Assembly: GCA_020850325.1 (NCBI GenBank)
Contig: JADZEW010000024.1
Location: 1 to 64,000, forward strand
Length of the DNA stretch: 64,000 bases
DNA from: Methanoregulaceae archaeon
GTDB lineage: Bacteria > Armatimonadota > Fimbriimonadia > Fimbriimonadales > Fimbriimonadaceae
Reading direction: 5' to 3'
This document shows positions 41,641 to 49,621 of this stretch, in pieces (the first letter of the stretch is position 1; every line of letters starts with the position of its first letter). Under the pieces are notes generated by a model. That model was not told where the DNA came from. It worked only from the letters and a program-made list of their open reading frames with translations, and searched no databases. A program made the position numbers and the translations under genes.

Positions 41641-43116
41641 ATGAAGAACGTAGGTTTCGTGATTGCTGGTCTTGTGCTCGCTGGCGCGATGGGTTGTGGT
41701 GGTAGCGGGTCGCCCGCGGCGATTGCTCCAGACCCCGAAGTCGGGGGTTCGCAGGTTCGCGTTGCCGGCAAAATGTCGAACCAGATTGCATCGACCGCTC
41801 CCGGTGGCTTGGCGGTGTTCGGCTTCACTGGAGCCATCACGAAAGCGTACTGGAGCGATGCTAACCCCACTCCCGAGGAGGGTGAGATCGTGGTCAAGAC
41901 GCGCACGCCAAGGGGGCCAGAGCTTCGTGCGATGGAACTCGACGGCACGAATCAGCGCGTTATTGCCACTCTGTCAGCAAGCGCGGAGAACATCGCCGTT
42001 AGCCCGGACGGGGCCTGGCTCTACTTCGTGGAAAACTACACGCTCAAGCGTACGCCGATGGCCGGCGGGACTCCGGCTACGATCCTCACCGACGTCTTCG
42101 ATTTCTGCTTGACGCCAAGCGGCTCAAAGGTGGTTGTGCACCGCCCGGTCGCTCAGGCGTTGTCGGTGATCAACTCGAACGGGTCCGGACTTGTGGATCG
42201 GATTTCGGGTGTTCCCGTCGATACCGACGTGATTGGGTGTAGCACTGAGAACCACGCCTACTTTGCGCGTGATGTATCCGGAAGCGCACCTCAAATCCGG
42301 GGGTTTACGCTCGGAGGAACGTTGGTAAACGACGCTCTGATTGCCTATGCGAACGCAGCCTACAGCGGCTCCGTGATCGATGCCAAACGAGAGAGCCTTT
42401 ATTACTCCATCTTCGACATCTCCTCAGGAGAGCGCCGATGGTATGCAATACGGCTTACCTCCGGCACGGGTGGCTACCTTCATCTCTTGCGGTCTGATCT
42501 CGATCCGAATGTTGAGTTCCGCTCTATGCAGTTTCTCCCGGATGACTCCAAGATGTTAGTCATGGAGTCGGCACAAGCGGGCGCATTTGTTGCGTTCGCA
42601 AGTGACCAGCGGTACGTCATCAATCGCGTCGTCCAGCTCACCGACAACTTCTCGAAAGCCGCATTCGCTCCTGCACCGACCTTCCGCACCTTGGTTGGAG
42701 CTGGGAACTACGCGTCCGGCGCGGCCATGGCGATGTTCTCCGAGAAAGGGAATCGAACCCCGGCGGTCGTTCTCGCGGACTGTACGACTCGTGCGTCCAT
42801 GACCCTCACGAGAATCTCGGATGACAACGACGGCACCCTGATCTACCAAATCGGATGCGATAACCTCACGAAGCTGCACTACACGAAGTCGAACAGCTTC
42901 GCGCAAGTGGGCGTGATTGGGAGCCTGATCGGCCTCAAAGGTGCCTTTATCGCGTTCAACGCCGAGACCGGTCGGGTCAGCAACATCGTGACCTTCACGA
43001 AGAAGCCGAGTGTGAAGCGCACCCCGCAGGGCATCGTGCTCGAGGGCGGAGAGCTGGTGGACCACTTTGACGGCGATGGAAAGCGAAAGCCCGTCGCACC
43101 GCGGATCACTTTCTAG
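41641..43116 (+). CDS. lipoprotein with beta-propeller-like repeats (paralog 3)
   Basis: Protein of 491 residues with lipobox LVLAGAMGC. It keeps the family landmarks LAVFGFTGAITKAYWSDANPTPEEGEIVV, VSPDGAWLYFVENYTLKRTPMAGG, FRTLVGAGNYASGAAMAMF and LTKLHYTKSNSFAQVGVIGSLIGLKGAF (separate segments). GGAG lies upstream of the ATG and paralog 2 ends 12 bp before, so they form one operon, closed by the terminator at 43126. Two of the three copies share nearly identical C-terminal 120 residues, suggesting recent duplication or gene conversion. Confidence 0.8.
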   Translation: MKNVGFVIAGLVLAGAMGCGGSGSPAAIAPDPEVGGSQVRVAGKMSNQIASTAPGGLAVFGFTGAITKAYWSDANPTPEEGEIVVKTRTPRGPELRAMELDGTNQRVIATLSASAENIAVSPDGAWLYFVENYTLKRTPMAGGTPATILTDVFDFCLTPSGSKVVVHRPVAQALSVINSNGSGLVDRISGVPVDTDVIGCSTENHAYFARDVSGSAPQIRGFTLGGTLVNDALIAYANAAYSGSVIDAKRESLYYSIFDISSGERRWYAIRLTSGTGGYLHLLRSDLDPNVEFRSMQFLPDDSKMLVMESAQAGAFVAFASDQRYVINRVVQLTDNFSKAAFAPAPTFRTLVGAGNYASGAAMAMFSEKGNRTPAVVLADCTTRASMTLTRISDDNDGTLIYQIGCDNLTKLHYTKSNSFAQVGVIGSLIGLKGAFIAFNAETGRVSNIVTFTKKPSVKRTPQGIVLEGGELVDHFDGDGKRKPVAPRITF

Positions 43117-43125
43117 AATGCTCGA

Positions 43126-43164
43126 GGGCCGTTGTCCGAGTGGACAACGGCCCACGTCTGTTTT
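43126..43164. terminator. terminator between convergent genes
   Basis: GGGCCGTTGTCC and GGACAACGGCCC form a 12-bp perfect stem with loop GAGT, followed by ACGTCTGTTTT on the plus strand. It ends the lipoprotein operon and may also serve the PEP-CTERM gene from the other side. Confidence 0.85.
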
Positions 43165-43173
43165 GGAGGGTGC

Positions 43174-43779
43174 CTAGCCGCGTCGTCGCCTCAACAGGGC
43201 GGCAACGCCGATGCCGAGTGCGGCAAAAGTCGCAGGCTCGGGAACCAGCTGAATGTTCTGGTTAACGATGCCAACCGCCGCAAGATCGAACGCGCTTGTG
43301 TCTACCGCCGAAAGCGTGAAGAACTTCTTCGCGCGGAAGCGCTCGACGGGTCGGCTGAACGTAATCATGTCCGACCAGGTCATCGGATGGCCCGGAAGGA
43401 ACACGTGCTCGATCACTCCAATTGGCCCGCCGGCAACTTCGTTGCCCACAGCGTCGAGTTCGAACACCTGCTCCTGGAAGAAGATCGTTCCCGAGCCGGA
43501 GATCGCGGCGCCGAGGTTAACACCAACCTCGTTGCCGATTGCCGGTGCCGGAGCGAATCCATCGAACTGGATGTTCAGGGTTCCGGCTCTCAGTGGCGCT
43601 ACCGGATCACCGACAATCGCGTTTGGTAAGTTAAAGCTGATCGAGTTGCCGAGCGTGTTCCATGTCGCACCCACCGAGAGCGGCGGAGCCGCAACGATTA
43701 CATTCGAAAAGATGACCGGGGTAGCCAACGCCGTACACCCAATCCCCAAAACGATTAATGGCACTTTGTAGTTCATCAT
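43174..43779 (-). CDS. PEP-CTERM sorting domain protein
   Basis: Protein of 201 residues. Start MMNYKVPLIVLGIGCTALATP is a signal peptide preceded by GAGGTG; a longer frame up to 43851 is not supported. The middle is beta-rich (NSISFNLPNAIVGDPVAPLRAGTLNIQFDGF, GTIFFQEQVFELDAVGNEV; separate segments) and was not assigned. C-terminus: VPEPATFAALGIGVAALLRRRRG, a full PEP-CTERM signal for exosortase sorting. Its function is unknown. Confidence 0.85.
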   Translation of the reverse strand: MMNYKVPLIVLGIGCTALATPVIFSNVIVAAPPLSVGATWNTLGNSISFNLPNAIVGDPVAPLRAGTLNIQFDGFAPAPAIGNEVGVNLGAAISGSGTIFFQEQVFELDAVGNEVAGGPIGVIEHVFLPGHPMTWSDMITFSRPVERFRAKKFFTLSAVDTSAFDLAAVGIVNQNIQLVPEPATFAALGIGVAALLRRRRG

Positions 43780-44096
43780 CTGACCACACCTCAACTTCAA
43801 GAATACTCGGTGTGCAGGGGTGAATTGGCCCCAAGTGGAGGTAACTGGCAAATATGCGGGTCCATGAATCCATGGACATCTATTTTAGGGCTTGCAATTG
43901 CGGGTGACGTTATGCTCGCTGGTCGGTGGCTCAAGGACATGATTTCGAACCTGGAGTACCCCTGTCTGTCCAAACCGTGGACCATCTTGATGGTTTCTTG
44001 TCTGGCTTGGCTGAGATCATGAATGTTCGTCATCCCAGACAAGGAATCGCCCGAATTGGCGTCATGAATAGCGCGTTACATGATGAAATGTGAGGC
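43780..44096. other. intergenic region without recognised gene
   Basis: This 317-bp gap between divergent genes is more AT-rich than its surroundings. It must hold the promoters of both the PEP-CTERM gene and the prepilin, but no confident -35/-10 pair, repeat or RNA was identified. Confidence 0.5.
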
Positions 44097-44888
44097 ATGC
44101 GTCTACGTGCATTCACCCTAATCGAACTGCTCGTCGTGATCGCGATTATCGCGATCCTCGCCGCGATCCTCTTCCCGGTCTTCGCTCAGGCCAAGACCGC
44201 CGCGAAGAAGACGTCGAGCCTCAGCAACAGCCGTCAGATCGGAACCGCCCTCAACCTCTATCTGAACGACTACGACGACACCACTCCGGCGTTGTACTAC
44301 TACGACCCCAACAACCAAAGCCTGCCGACCACGCAAGGGTTTTATTACTGGCCCACGCTTCTCTTGCCCTACACCAAGAGCGAGGAAATCTTCATCTGTC
44401 CGGCGGACAGAGCCGAGGACCCCGTCCTGACCGACAGCCAGGGACGCGGTCGCTTCGACAAGGCTAACGAGCTCTACTACTACATCTTGGGAGCGAACCC
44501 AAGCTACGGCTACAACTTCCGCTACCTGAACATCACGGTCAACTCGCCGGACCCGAACGGCGGCAATCCCACCCCGTTCCACTACATCGGCATGTCCACG
44601 TCGGCGATCGGCTCGACCGCGACCACCGTCGCCTATGCGGAAGCCACGATGAAAGACCGCGCTCGACCCGGCGGAGGCACCATCACCACGACGATCGGCT
44701 ATGCCCGTGTCGAGCCTCCGTCACGCTGGTATGGCGCCCCAGGAACGGCGACCGCTCAGGGTCAGCTGTGGCCCCGCTTCAGCAAGAAGCTGGTCAACGT
44801 CGGCTGGCTCGACTCGCACGTGAAGGCGACGTCGATCGACCAGTTGGCCACCCCTGCGGATCGCTTCTGGAACGGCCTCGACCAGTAA
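44097..44888 (+). CDS. type II/IV prepilin-like protein (DUF1559 type)
   Basis: Protein of 263 residues. The leader MRLRA is followed by [20 protein letters not shown], with Glu at mature position 5. Position -1 is Ala instead of the usual Gly; prepilin peptidases tolerate this in some proteins. [15 protein letters not shown] near the end replaces the common DGH segment. A middle domain rich in Tyr and Asn ([20 protein letters not shown]) is typical of this large family. The gene stands alone, with a strong hairpin downstream. Role: minor pilin or pseudopilin at the envelope. Confidence 0.88.
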   Translation: MRLRAFTLIELLVVIAIIAILAAILFPVFAQAKTAAKKTSSLSNSRQIGTALNLYLNDYDDTTPALYYYDPNNQSLPTTQGFYYWPTLLLPYTKSEEIFICPADRAEDPVLTDSQGRGRFDKANELYYYILGANPSYGYNFRYLNITVNSPDPNGGNPTPFHYIGMSTSAIGSTATTVAYAEATMKDRARPGGGTITTTIGYARVEPPSRWYGAPGTATAQGQLWPRFSKKLVNVGWLDSHVKATSIDQLATPADRFWNGLDQ

Positions 44889-44896
44889 GCATTTCG

Positions 44897-44928
44897 GCGT
44901 CCGCGGAGTCGCTCGGCTCCGCGGACGC
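44897..44928 (+). terminator. terminator hairpin after the prepilin gene
   Basis: GCGTCCGCGGAG and CTCCGCGGACGC form a perfect 12-bp stem with an 8-nt loop, eight bases after the stop. No long T-run follows; purF begins 14 bp further on. Confidence 0.75.
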
Positions 44929-44942
44929 GTCATACTTCACAA

Positions 44943-46427
44943 GTGGAGTCGCCTCAAGCCTGGACGGAAGACGAATCGCCGAAAGAAGAATGTGGCGTGA
45001 TCGGGATGTTCACGCCAGGGCGAGAGGCCGCCCGTCTCACCTTCTTCGGTCTCTTTGCGCTTCAGCATCGTGGTCAGGAAAGCGCGGGCATCGCAGTCAG
45101 CGACGGCGGTCTGGTCCGAATGCACAAAGACATGGGCCTCGTCAGCCAGGTCTTTGACGAAACGATCCTCAGCGGGCTTCCGGGCACGATGGCGGTTGGT
45201 CACACACGATACTCCACCACCGGACCTAGTGCCCTACGCAACGCCCAGCCGATCTTCTGCCAGAGCGTGGTCGGCGATATCGCCGTCGCTCACAACGGAA
45301 ACCTCGTGAACACCGTCTCGCTCCGCCACGAGCTTGAGGCCGAAGGAGAAGTGTTCGACTCCAGCAGCGACTCTGAACTCATCGCCCGGCTACTCGTGCG
45401 CAATATGCATCTTGGCCCTGAGCACGCCGTTGCTGCCGCGATGAGGCGACTCAAGGGCGCCTATAGTTGCACGGTGTTGGTCCCAGGCATGCTGATCGGC
45501 TTCCGCGATCCGAACGGGGTGCGCCCGCTGGTGGCTGGTACCCTGCCCGAAGGCGGCTACATGATGGCTAGCGAAAGCTGTGCCTTTGCTCCGGTGGATG
45601 GGGTTGTTCAACACGAGCTCGAGCCTGGCGAAATGGTCATCGTAGACGCGGACGGAATGCGGTTCGCCCAAGGCGCGCCCGCGGATCGCAAGGCGATGTG
45701 CCTCTTTGAGTTCATCTACTTCGCTCGTCCTGACTCAGAGATGTACGGGACCCTTCTCTATTCCGCTCGCGAGCGCATGGGGGCTCAACTGTCAGTCGAG
45801 CACCCGATTGAGGCGGACCTCGTGGTTCCCGTGCCCGATAGCGGCGTTCCCGCCGCCATCGGATACGCGCAGGCCAGCGGCATCCCCTTCCGCGAGGGAA
45901 TGATGAAGAGCCGCTACATCCACCGTACGTTCATCGCGCCCGACCAAAAGCTGCGCGAGCGCGGTGTTCGGATGAAGCTGACGCCGCTCGTGCCGGTCAT
46001 CCGTGGCCAGCGGATCATTCTTGTGGATGACTCGATCGTCCGCGCAACCACGACAAAGCAGATCGTGCGCCTGCTGTTCGAGGCCGGTGCGAAGGAGATT
46101 CACGTCCGCATTACGGCACCGCCGATCAAGTGGCCCTGCTTCTACGGTATCGACATGTGCTCGAAAGATGAGCTCGCCGCCGCGCGGATGACCCTCGACG
46201 AAATCCGCGATCATATCGGCGCGACATCGCTCGGCTATCTCTCCATTACGGGCGCGGTGCGCGCGGTTGGACGCCCAGAGGGTGAGTTCTGCCTCGCTTG
46301 CTTCAACGGCGACTATCCGATCGCGGTGCCCGACGAGGTTGGTCGAGATCCGTTCGAGGGCGGCGTCGAAGTGGGGCGCATGGCCGCGGTCAACAAGAGC
46401 CAGCCAGAACTGCTTCATATGGACTAG
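44943..46427 (+). CDS. purF: amidophosphoribosyltransferase
   Basis: First enzyme of de novo purine synthesis, 494 residues, making phosphoribosylamine from PRPP and glutamine. The N-terminal Cys nucleophile is Cys17 in EECGVIGMF, so a 16-residue propeptide must be removed, as in Bacillus PurF. Also seen: FALQHRGQESAGIAVSDG, VGHTRYSTTG, LVAHNGN-like IAVAHNGNLVN, the PRPP site RIILVDDSIVRATTTKQI, and Cys residues in KWPCFYGIDMCS and EFCLACFNGDYP matching the [4Fe-4S] type. The start is GTG; CATACT lies six bases upstream, suggesting a leaderless mRNA. Confidence 0.97.
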   Translation: MESPQAWTEDESPKEECGVIGMFTPGREAARLTFFGLFALQHRGQESAGIAVSDGGLVRMHKDMGLVSQVFDETILSGLPGTMAVGHTRYSTTGPSALRNAQPIFCQSVVGDIAVAHNGNLVNTVSLRHELEAEGEVFDSSSDSELIARLLVRNMHLGPEHAVAAAMRRLKGAYSCTVLVPGMLIGFRDPNGVRPLVAGTLPEGGYMMASESCAFAPVDGVVQHELEPGEMVIVDADGMRFAQGAPADRKAMCLFEFIYFARPDSEMYGTLLYSARERMGAQLSVEHPIEADLVVPVPDSGVPAAIGYAQASGIPFREGMMKSRYIHRTFIAPDQKLRERGVRMKLTPLVPVIRGQRIILVDDSIVRATTTKQIVRLLFEAGAKEIHVRITAPPIKWPCFYGIDMCSKDELAAARMTLDEIRDHIGATSLGYLSITGAVRAVGRPEGEFCLACFNGDYPIAVPDEVGRDPFEGGVEVGRMAAVNKSQPELLHMD

Positions 46428-46451
46428 GCGTTTCCGCTGACTTGCCAGACG

Positions 46452-46457
46452 TATAAT
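46452..46457 (+). promoter_or_regulatory. -10 box upstream of the HPPD gene
   Basis: A perfect TATAAT with a weak -35 (TTTCCG at 46431). It leaves a leader of about 70 nt with AAGGAA before the ATG. Confidence 0.55.
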
Positions 46458-46536
46458 AGTCGTAAGCTCTTCGTTGCCCGAACGACCGTATCCCGCGGAG
46501 GGAATTGGGGCGAGCAACTAAGGCAAGGAACCAACG

Positions 46537-47625
46537 ATGAGCACCGATACCTTTCCCATCCGTCGCGTCGACCACGTGCGCCACTATGTCAACAACGCGC
46601 GTCAGGCCGCATTCTTCTATCAGCACACCTTTGGCTTTGGCATTACCGGGTACGCCGGACTCGAAACCGGCTCGCAGAAGGAAGTCTCTTACGTTCTCGA
46701 CCAGAACGAGCTGCGACTGGTCTTTACGGCGCCGGTGCGCCCGGGCCACCCGATGGCGCCGCTGATTGCCGAGCATGGCGACTTTGTGCAAGATATCGCC
46801 TTCGAGGTCGATGATGTGGACTGGGCATGGAAGGCCGCCACCGACCGCGGAGCCGTCAGCTACGCCGAGCCCTACACGTTGGAAGATGACCACGGCAAGG
46901 TGCGCCTCGCCTCGATCCGCACGTACGGCAACGTCGTCCACTCGCTCATCAATCGCGACCACTACAAAGGTCCGTTCCTGCCCGGTTTCCGAAGCGAGAA
47001 CCAACCCGGCGACCCTATCGGTCTCATCGAAGTCGACCACTGCGTCGGCAACGTCGAACTCGGCAAGATGAACGTCTGGGTCAAGTGGTACGAGGATGTC
47101 CTCGGCTTCAAGAACCTGATCTCGTTCGACGATAACGACATCTCCACCGATTTCACCTCGCTCATGTCGAAGGTGATGGCCAATGGCAACGGCCGAGTCA
47201 AGTTCCCGATCAACGAGCCCGCACCGGGCAAGAAGAAGAGCCAGATCGACGAGTATCTCGAGTTCTTTGGGGGCCCGGGCGTGCAGCACGTCGCTATGCG
47301 CACCGACGACATCGTGTACACGGTCAGCCGACTGCGTGCGCGAGGGATTCAGTTCCTGAGCGTTCCGCGAAGCTATTACGACATGCTCACGGATCGCGTG
47401 GGACAGATCGACGAGGACATCGATGTGCTCGCCGAGCTTGGAATCCTCGTGGACCGCGATGACGAGGGGTACCTGCTACAGATCTTCACCAAGCCGGTGA
47501 CCGATCGGCCGACCCTGTTCTACGAGATCATTCACCGCAAGGGAGCCAAGAGCTTCGGCAAGGGTAACTTCAAGGCGCTCTTCGAGTCGATCGAGCGGGA
47601 ACAAGCCCTCCGCGGAACGCTGTAG
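46537..47625 (+). CDS. hppD: 4-hydroxyphenylpyruvate dioxygenase
   Basis: Non-haem iron enzyme of 362 residues converting 4-hydroxyphenylpyruvate to homogentisate in tyrosine breakdown. It has two vicinal-oxygen-chelate domains; the iron ligands are His in EVDHCVGNVELGKM, His in PGVQHVAMRTDDI, and Glu in LFYEIIHRKGAKSFGKGNFKALF (separate segments). FGFGITGYAGLETGS at the N-terminal domain and IDEDIDVLAELGILVDRDDEGYLLQIFTKP also fit. AAGGAA precedes the ATG. It is alone here; a FAH-family protein lies at 11361 but homogentisate dioxygenase is not seen. Confidence 0.96.
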   Translation: MSTDTFPIRRVDHVRHYVNNARQAAFFYQHTFGFGITGYAGLETGSQKEVSYVLDQNELRLVFTAPVRPGHPMAPLIAEHGDFVQDIAFEVDDVDWAWKAATDRGAVSYAEPYTLEDDHGKVRLASIRTYGNVVHSLINRDHYKGPFLPGFRSENQPGDPIGLIEVDHCVGNVELGKMNVWVKWYEDVLGFKNLISFDDNDISTDFTSLMSKVMANGNGRVKFPINEPAPGKKKSQIDEYLEFFGGPGVQHVAMRTDDIVYTVSRLRARGIQFLSVPRSYYDMLTDRVGQIDEDIDVLAELGILVDRDDEGYLLQIFTKPVTDRPTLFYEIIHRKGAKSFGKGNFKALFESIEREQALRGTL

Positions 47626-47692
47626 AGAGAGCATCATCGGCCGGTCTGGGCTCGACTCAGGCTGTTGGCGCTTGGGACGTGCAGTAAACTTC

Positions 47693-47774
47693 GTAGCCGC
47701 GGGATGATACGTGCCCGCGCTGAACCGAACTAACGAGCCGGATCAACGCCGGCACAATGGCATCCGGCGGCTAC
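47693..47774. repeat. facing pair of REP-like hairpins (BIME-like)
   Basis: 47693-47720: GTAG, then CGCGGG/CCCGCG around ATGATACGTG. 47747-47774, on the minus strand: GTAG, then CGCCGG/CCGGCG around ATGCCATTGTG. The two face each other across 26 bp, the layout of a bipartite REP element. Confidence 0.75.
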
Positions 47775-47830
47775 AATAAGTTTTGGTTGCCTAATGTAGC
47801 AGCCTCGACCCGGGCCGGCTTTGATTTTCT

Positions 47831-48436
47831 ATGGATGGACTCTGGCGGTTCGATCAAGAGGCGATCAGGCTCATCCATGTGGAAGGGCATCGGCCCTGGC
47901 TCGATCCTTTCTTCTTCGTGATCTCCTCCACGGGCCTCGGCTGGGTCCAGATCCTGCTGATTCTGCTCTTTACGGTGCGGTGGGGCAACCTCCAGCGCGA
48001 GCCAACCCGTGCCGACTCGAACCAACCCGGCCGGCCGACGAAGGACTGGAGCCGCTTCGGGCTGACGATTCCGCTGCTAGCGGGGTACGTCGCGACCGGC
48101 GTCGTTAATGCGGCCATCAAGCAGGGCATCGAACGCGAGCGCCCTTCGAACCTCTCGTGGGCCAATCCGCAGGAAACCTTTTTCTACAACAGCTTCAGCA
48201 GTGGCCACACATCCACGTCGTTCGGAGTTGCCACCGTGCTCTGGTGGCTCAGCCGGGGAACACCCTACACCTGGGTTGGGCGAGTCGGTTGGGTGTGGGC
48301 CGCGCTGGTGGGCCTCAGCCGCATCTACCGGGGCGTGCACTGGCCGACCGATGTGGTCGCCGGCGCAGCGGTGGGAATCGTCATGGGCACCGCGGTGGCC
48401 CTCTGGTGGCAGAGACGGGTGACGAGCGACGGGTGA
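47831..48436 (+). CDS. PAP2-superfamily membrane phosphatase
   Basis: Protein of 201 residues with about five hydrophobic helices. The phosphatase signature is complete: KQGIERERP (KxxxxxxRP), FSSGHTSTSFG (PSGH-like) and SRIYRGVHWPTDVVAG (SRxxxxxHxxxD). Such proteins dephosphorylate phosphatidic acid, undecaprenyl pyrophosphate or other lipid phosphates on the outer face of the membrane. The N-terminal helix begins about residue 25. No clear ribosome site is present. Its neighbours are repeats. Confidence 0.92.
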   Translation: MDGLWRFDQEAIRLIHVEGHRPWLDPFFFVISSTGLGWVQILLILLFTVRWGNLQREPTRADSNQPGRPTKDWSRFGLTIPLLAGYVATGVVNAAIKQGIERERPSNLSWANPQETFFYNSFSSGHTSTSFGVATVLWWLSRGTPYTWVGRVGWVWAALVGLSRIYRGVHWPTDVVAGAAVGIVMGTAVALWWQRRVTSDG

Positions 48437-48510
48437 CGAGTGTCGAATGACGCTTGTACGAATGTTGGTCGGGGCGGCCGCCCGCATCATCGCTGATGGC
48501 AAAGGCAATC

Positions 48511-48539
48511 GTAGCCGCGGGATGCACTCGTGCCCGCGC
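48511..48539 (+). repeat. REP-like hairpin, family 1
   Basis: GTAG, then CGCGGG/CCCGCG around the 11-nt loop ATGCACTCGTG. Same head and stem as at 47693 but a different loop centre. Confidence 0.7.
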
Positions 48540-48607
48540 TAACTGCCGCAACATCTCAGAAGTCCAGTTCGAACAGCCACCCACCCCGCAAAACTACTAG
48601 ATATCGA

Positions 48608-48645
48608 GAATACGTATTCCAGATTCAATGAAGTTGCTGTAAGAT
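48608..48645 (+). promoter_or_regulatory. LacI-type operator over the promoter of the glucan-binding-like PEP-CTERM gene
   Basis: GAATACGTATTC (48608-48619) equals the 12-bp core of the lacI operator at 6434. It overlaps TTCCAG (48617-48622), a possible -35 spaced 17 bp from TAAGAT (48640-48645). Binding here would block or modify transcription of the gene at 48699. Confidence 0.7.
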
Positions 48646-48698
48646 ACAACCTAGAGCCGCTGGACATGTGGGTTCGCGGACCTCGAGGAAGGCTTACG

Positions 48699-49382
48699 AT
48701 GAAGAAGTTACTGATCATCTCGATGGCGCTCGGCATTGCCGCCGGAGCAAACGCACAGTTCGTCATTCGAGGCACATTCAACGACTGGGGCAACCTGGGC
48801 GACATCGCCATGTCCGACATGGGTGGCGGCCATTGGCAGGGCACCGTCACCGGCCTCACCGCGGGCGATCGCCATGAGTTCAAGGTGACGACAAACGACT
48901 GGGGCAACAACGGACCGGGCAACAACGCCAGGGTTATGGTTGGCAGCAGCGGCCAGATGCTGGTGAACTTCTGGGAGAACGCCGCCGCCGATGGCTGGCT
49001 GCCGAACTCGGGCAAGCGGGTTGGCTACACCAACGACGATGCCCACGGCTGGGACGTCATGGGCAGCTTCAACGGCTGGGCCTCGCCCGTTCTCGACTTA
49101 GTGCACATGGGCAACGGCCTCTACGAGGGCACTGTCGCCTTGACGGCGGGGAACCACGAGTACAAGTATCGGAAGGCGGGAGATTGGGATATCTCGATCA
49201 ACAACGACTTCTCGGGTAGCGGCGACAACATTTTCTATACGGTTGCCACCGACGGACTCTACAAGTTCTCGCTCGACCTTCCCAACGGCCGTCACAACCT
49301 GGCCGCCGTGCCTGAGCCTGCGACGATGGCCATCCTCGGCCTCGGTGTCGCTGCTCTAGCGCGACGTCGGCGAAGGGCCTGA
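48699..49382 (+). CDS. PEP-CTERM protein with two starch/glycogen-binding-like modules
   Basis: Protein of 227 residues: signal peptide (KKLLIISMALGIAAGANAQ), then two E-set modules resembling CBM20/CBM48-type domains: FVIRGTFNDWGNLGDIAMSDMGGG..WQGTVTGLTAGDRHEFKVT (about 20-100) and GWDVMGSFNGWASPVLDLVHMGNGLYEGTVALTAGNHEYKYRKAGDW (about 110-195), quoted as separate segments; each has the F-N-x-W pattern that contacts glucan in AMPK-type modules. The end, VPEPATMAILGLGVAALARRRR, is a sorting signal. GAGGAAGG precedes the ATG. With the operator upstream it may bind alpha-glucans at the cell surface alongside the amylase at 3240. This role is inference. Confidence 0.85.
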   Translation: MKKLLIISMALGIAAGANAQFVIRGTFNDWGNLGDIAMSDMGGGHWQGTVTGLTAGDRHEFKVTTNDWGNNGPGNNARVMVGSSGQMLVNFWENAAADGWLPNSGKRVGYTNDDAHGWDVMGSFNGWASPVLDLVHMGNGLYEGTVALTAGNHEYKYRKAGDWDISINNDFSGSGDNIFYTVATDGLYKFSLDLPNGRHNLAAVPEPATMAILGLGVAALARRRRRA

Positions 49383-49410
49383 AGTTTCGGAAGCGCCCTT
49401 CAGAGATCGC

Positions 49411-49441
49411 CCGCCCGCGACATGTGAGCGGGCGGTCTTTC
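49411..49441 (+). terminator. terminator of the glucan-binding-like PEP-CTERM gene
   Basis: CCGCCCGC and GCGGGCGG pair (8 bp, 9-nt loop) and are followed by TCTTTCTGTTT. Confidence 0.85.
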
Positions 49442-49621
49442 TGTTTGGGACCCGCCTTCGGCAGAATCGCCGCAATCTTTACCTGGTGAAGATACTAGAC
49501 TTTCCCTTCGGAGTCGTGGATGGGGTGGCAATTGCACTACACTAACGGTGGTCGAAGAATGCTTCGATCGAACTCAATGACTTGGGCAAGTTGTTTGCTC
49601 TAGGGTTGGGAGGAGAACAGT

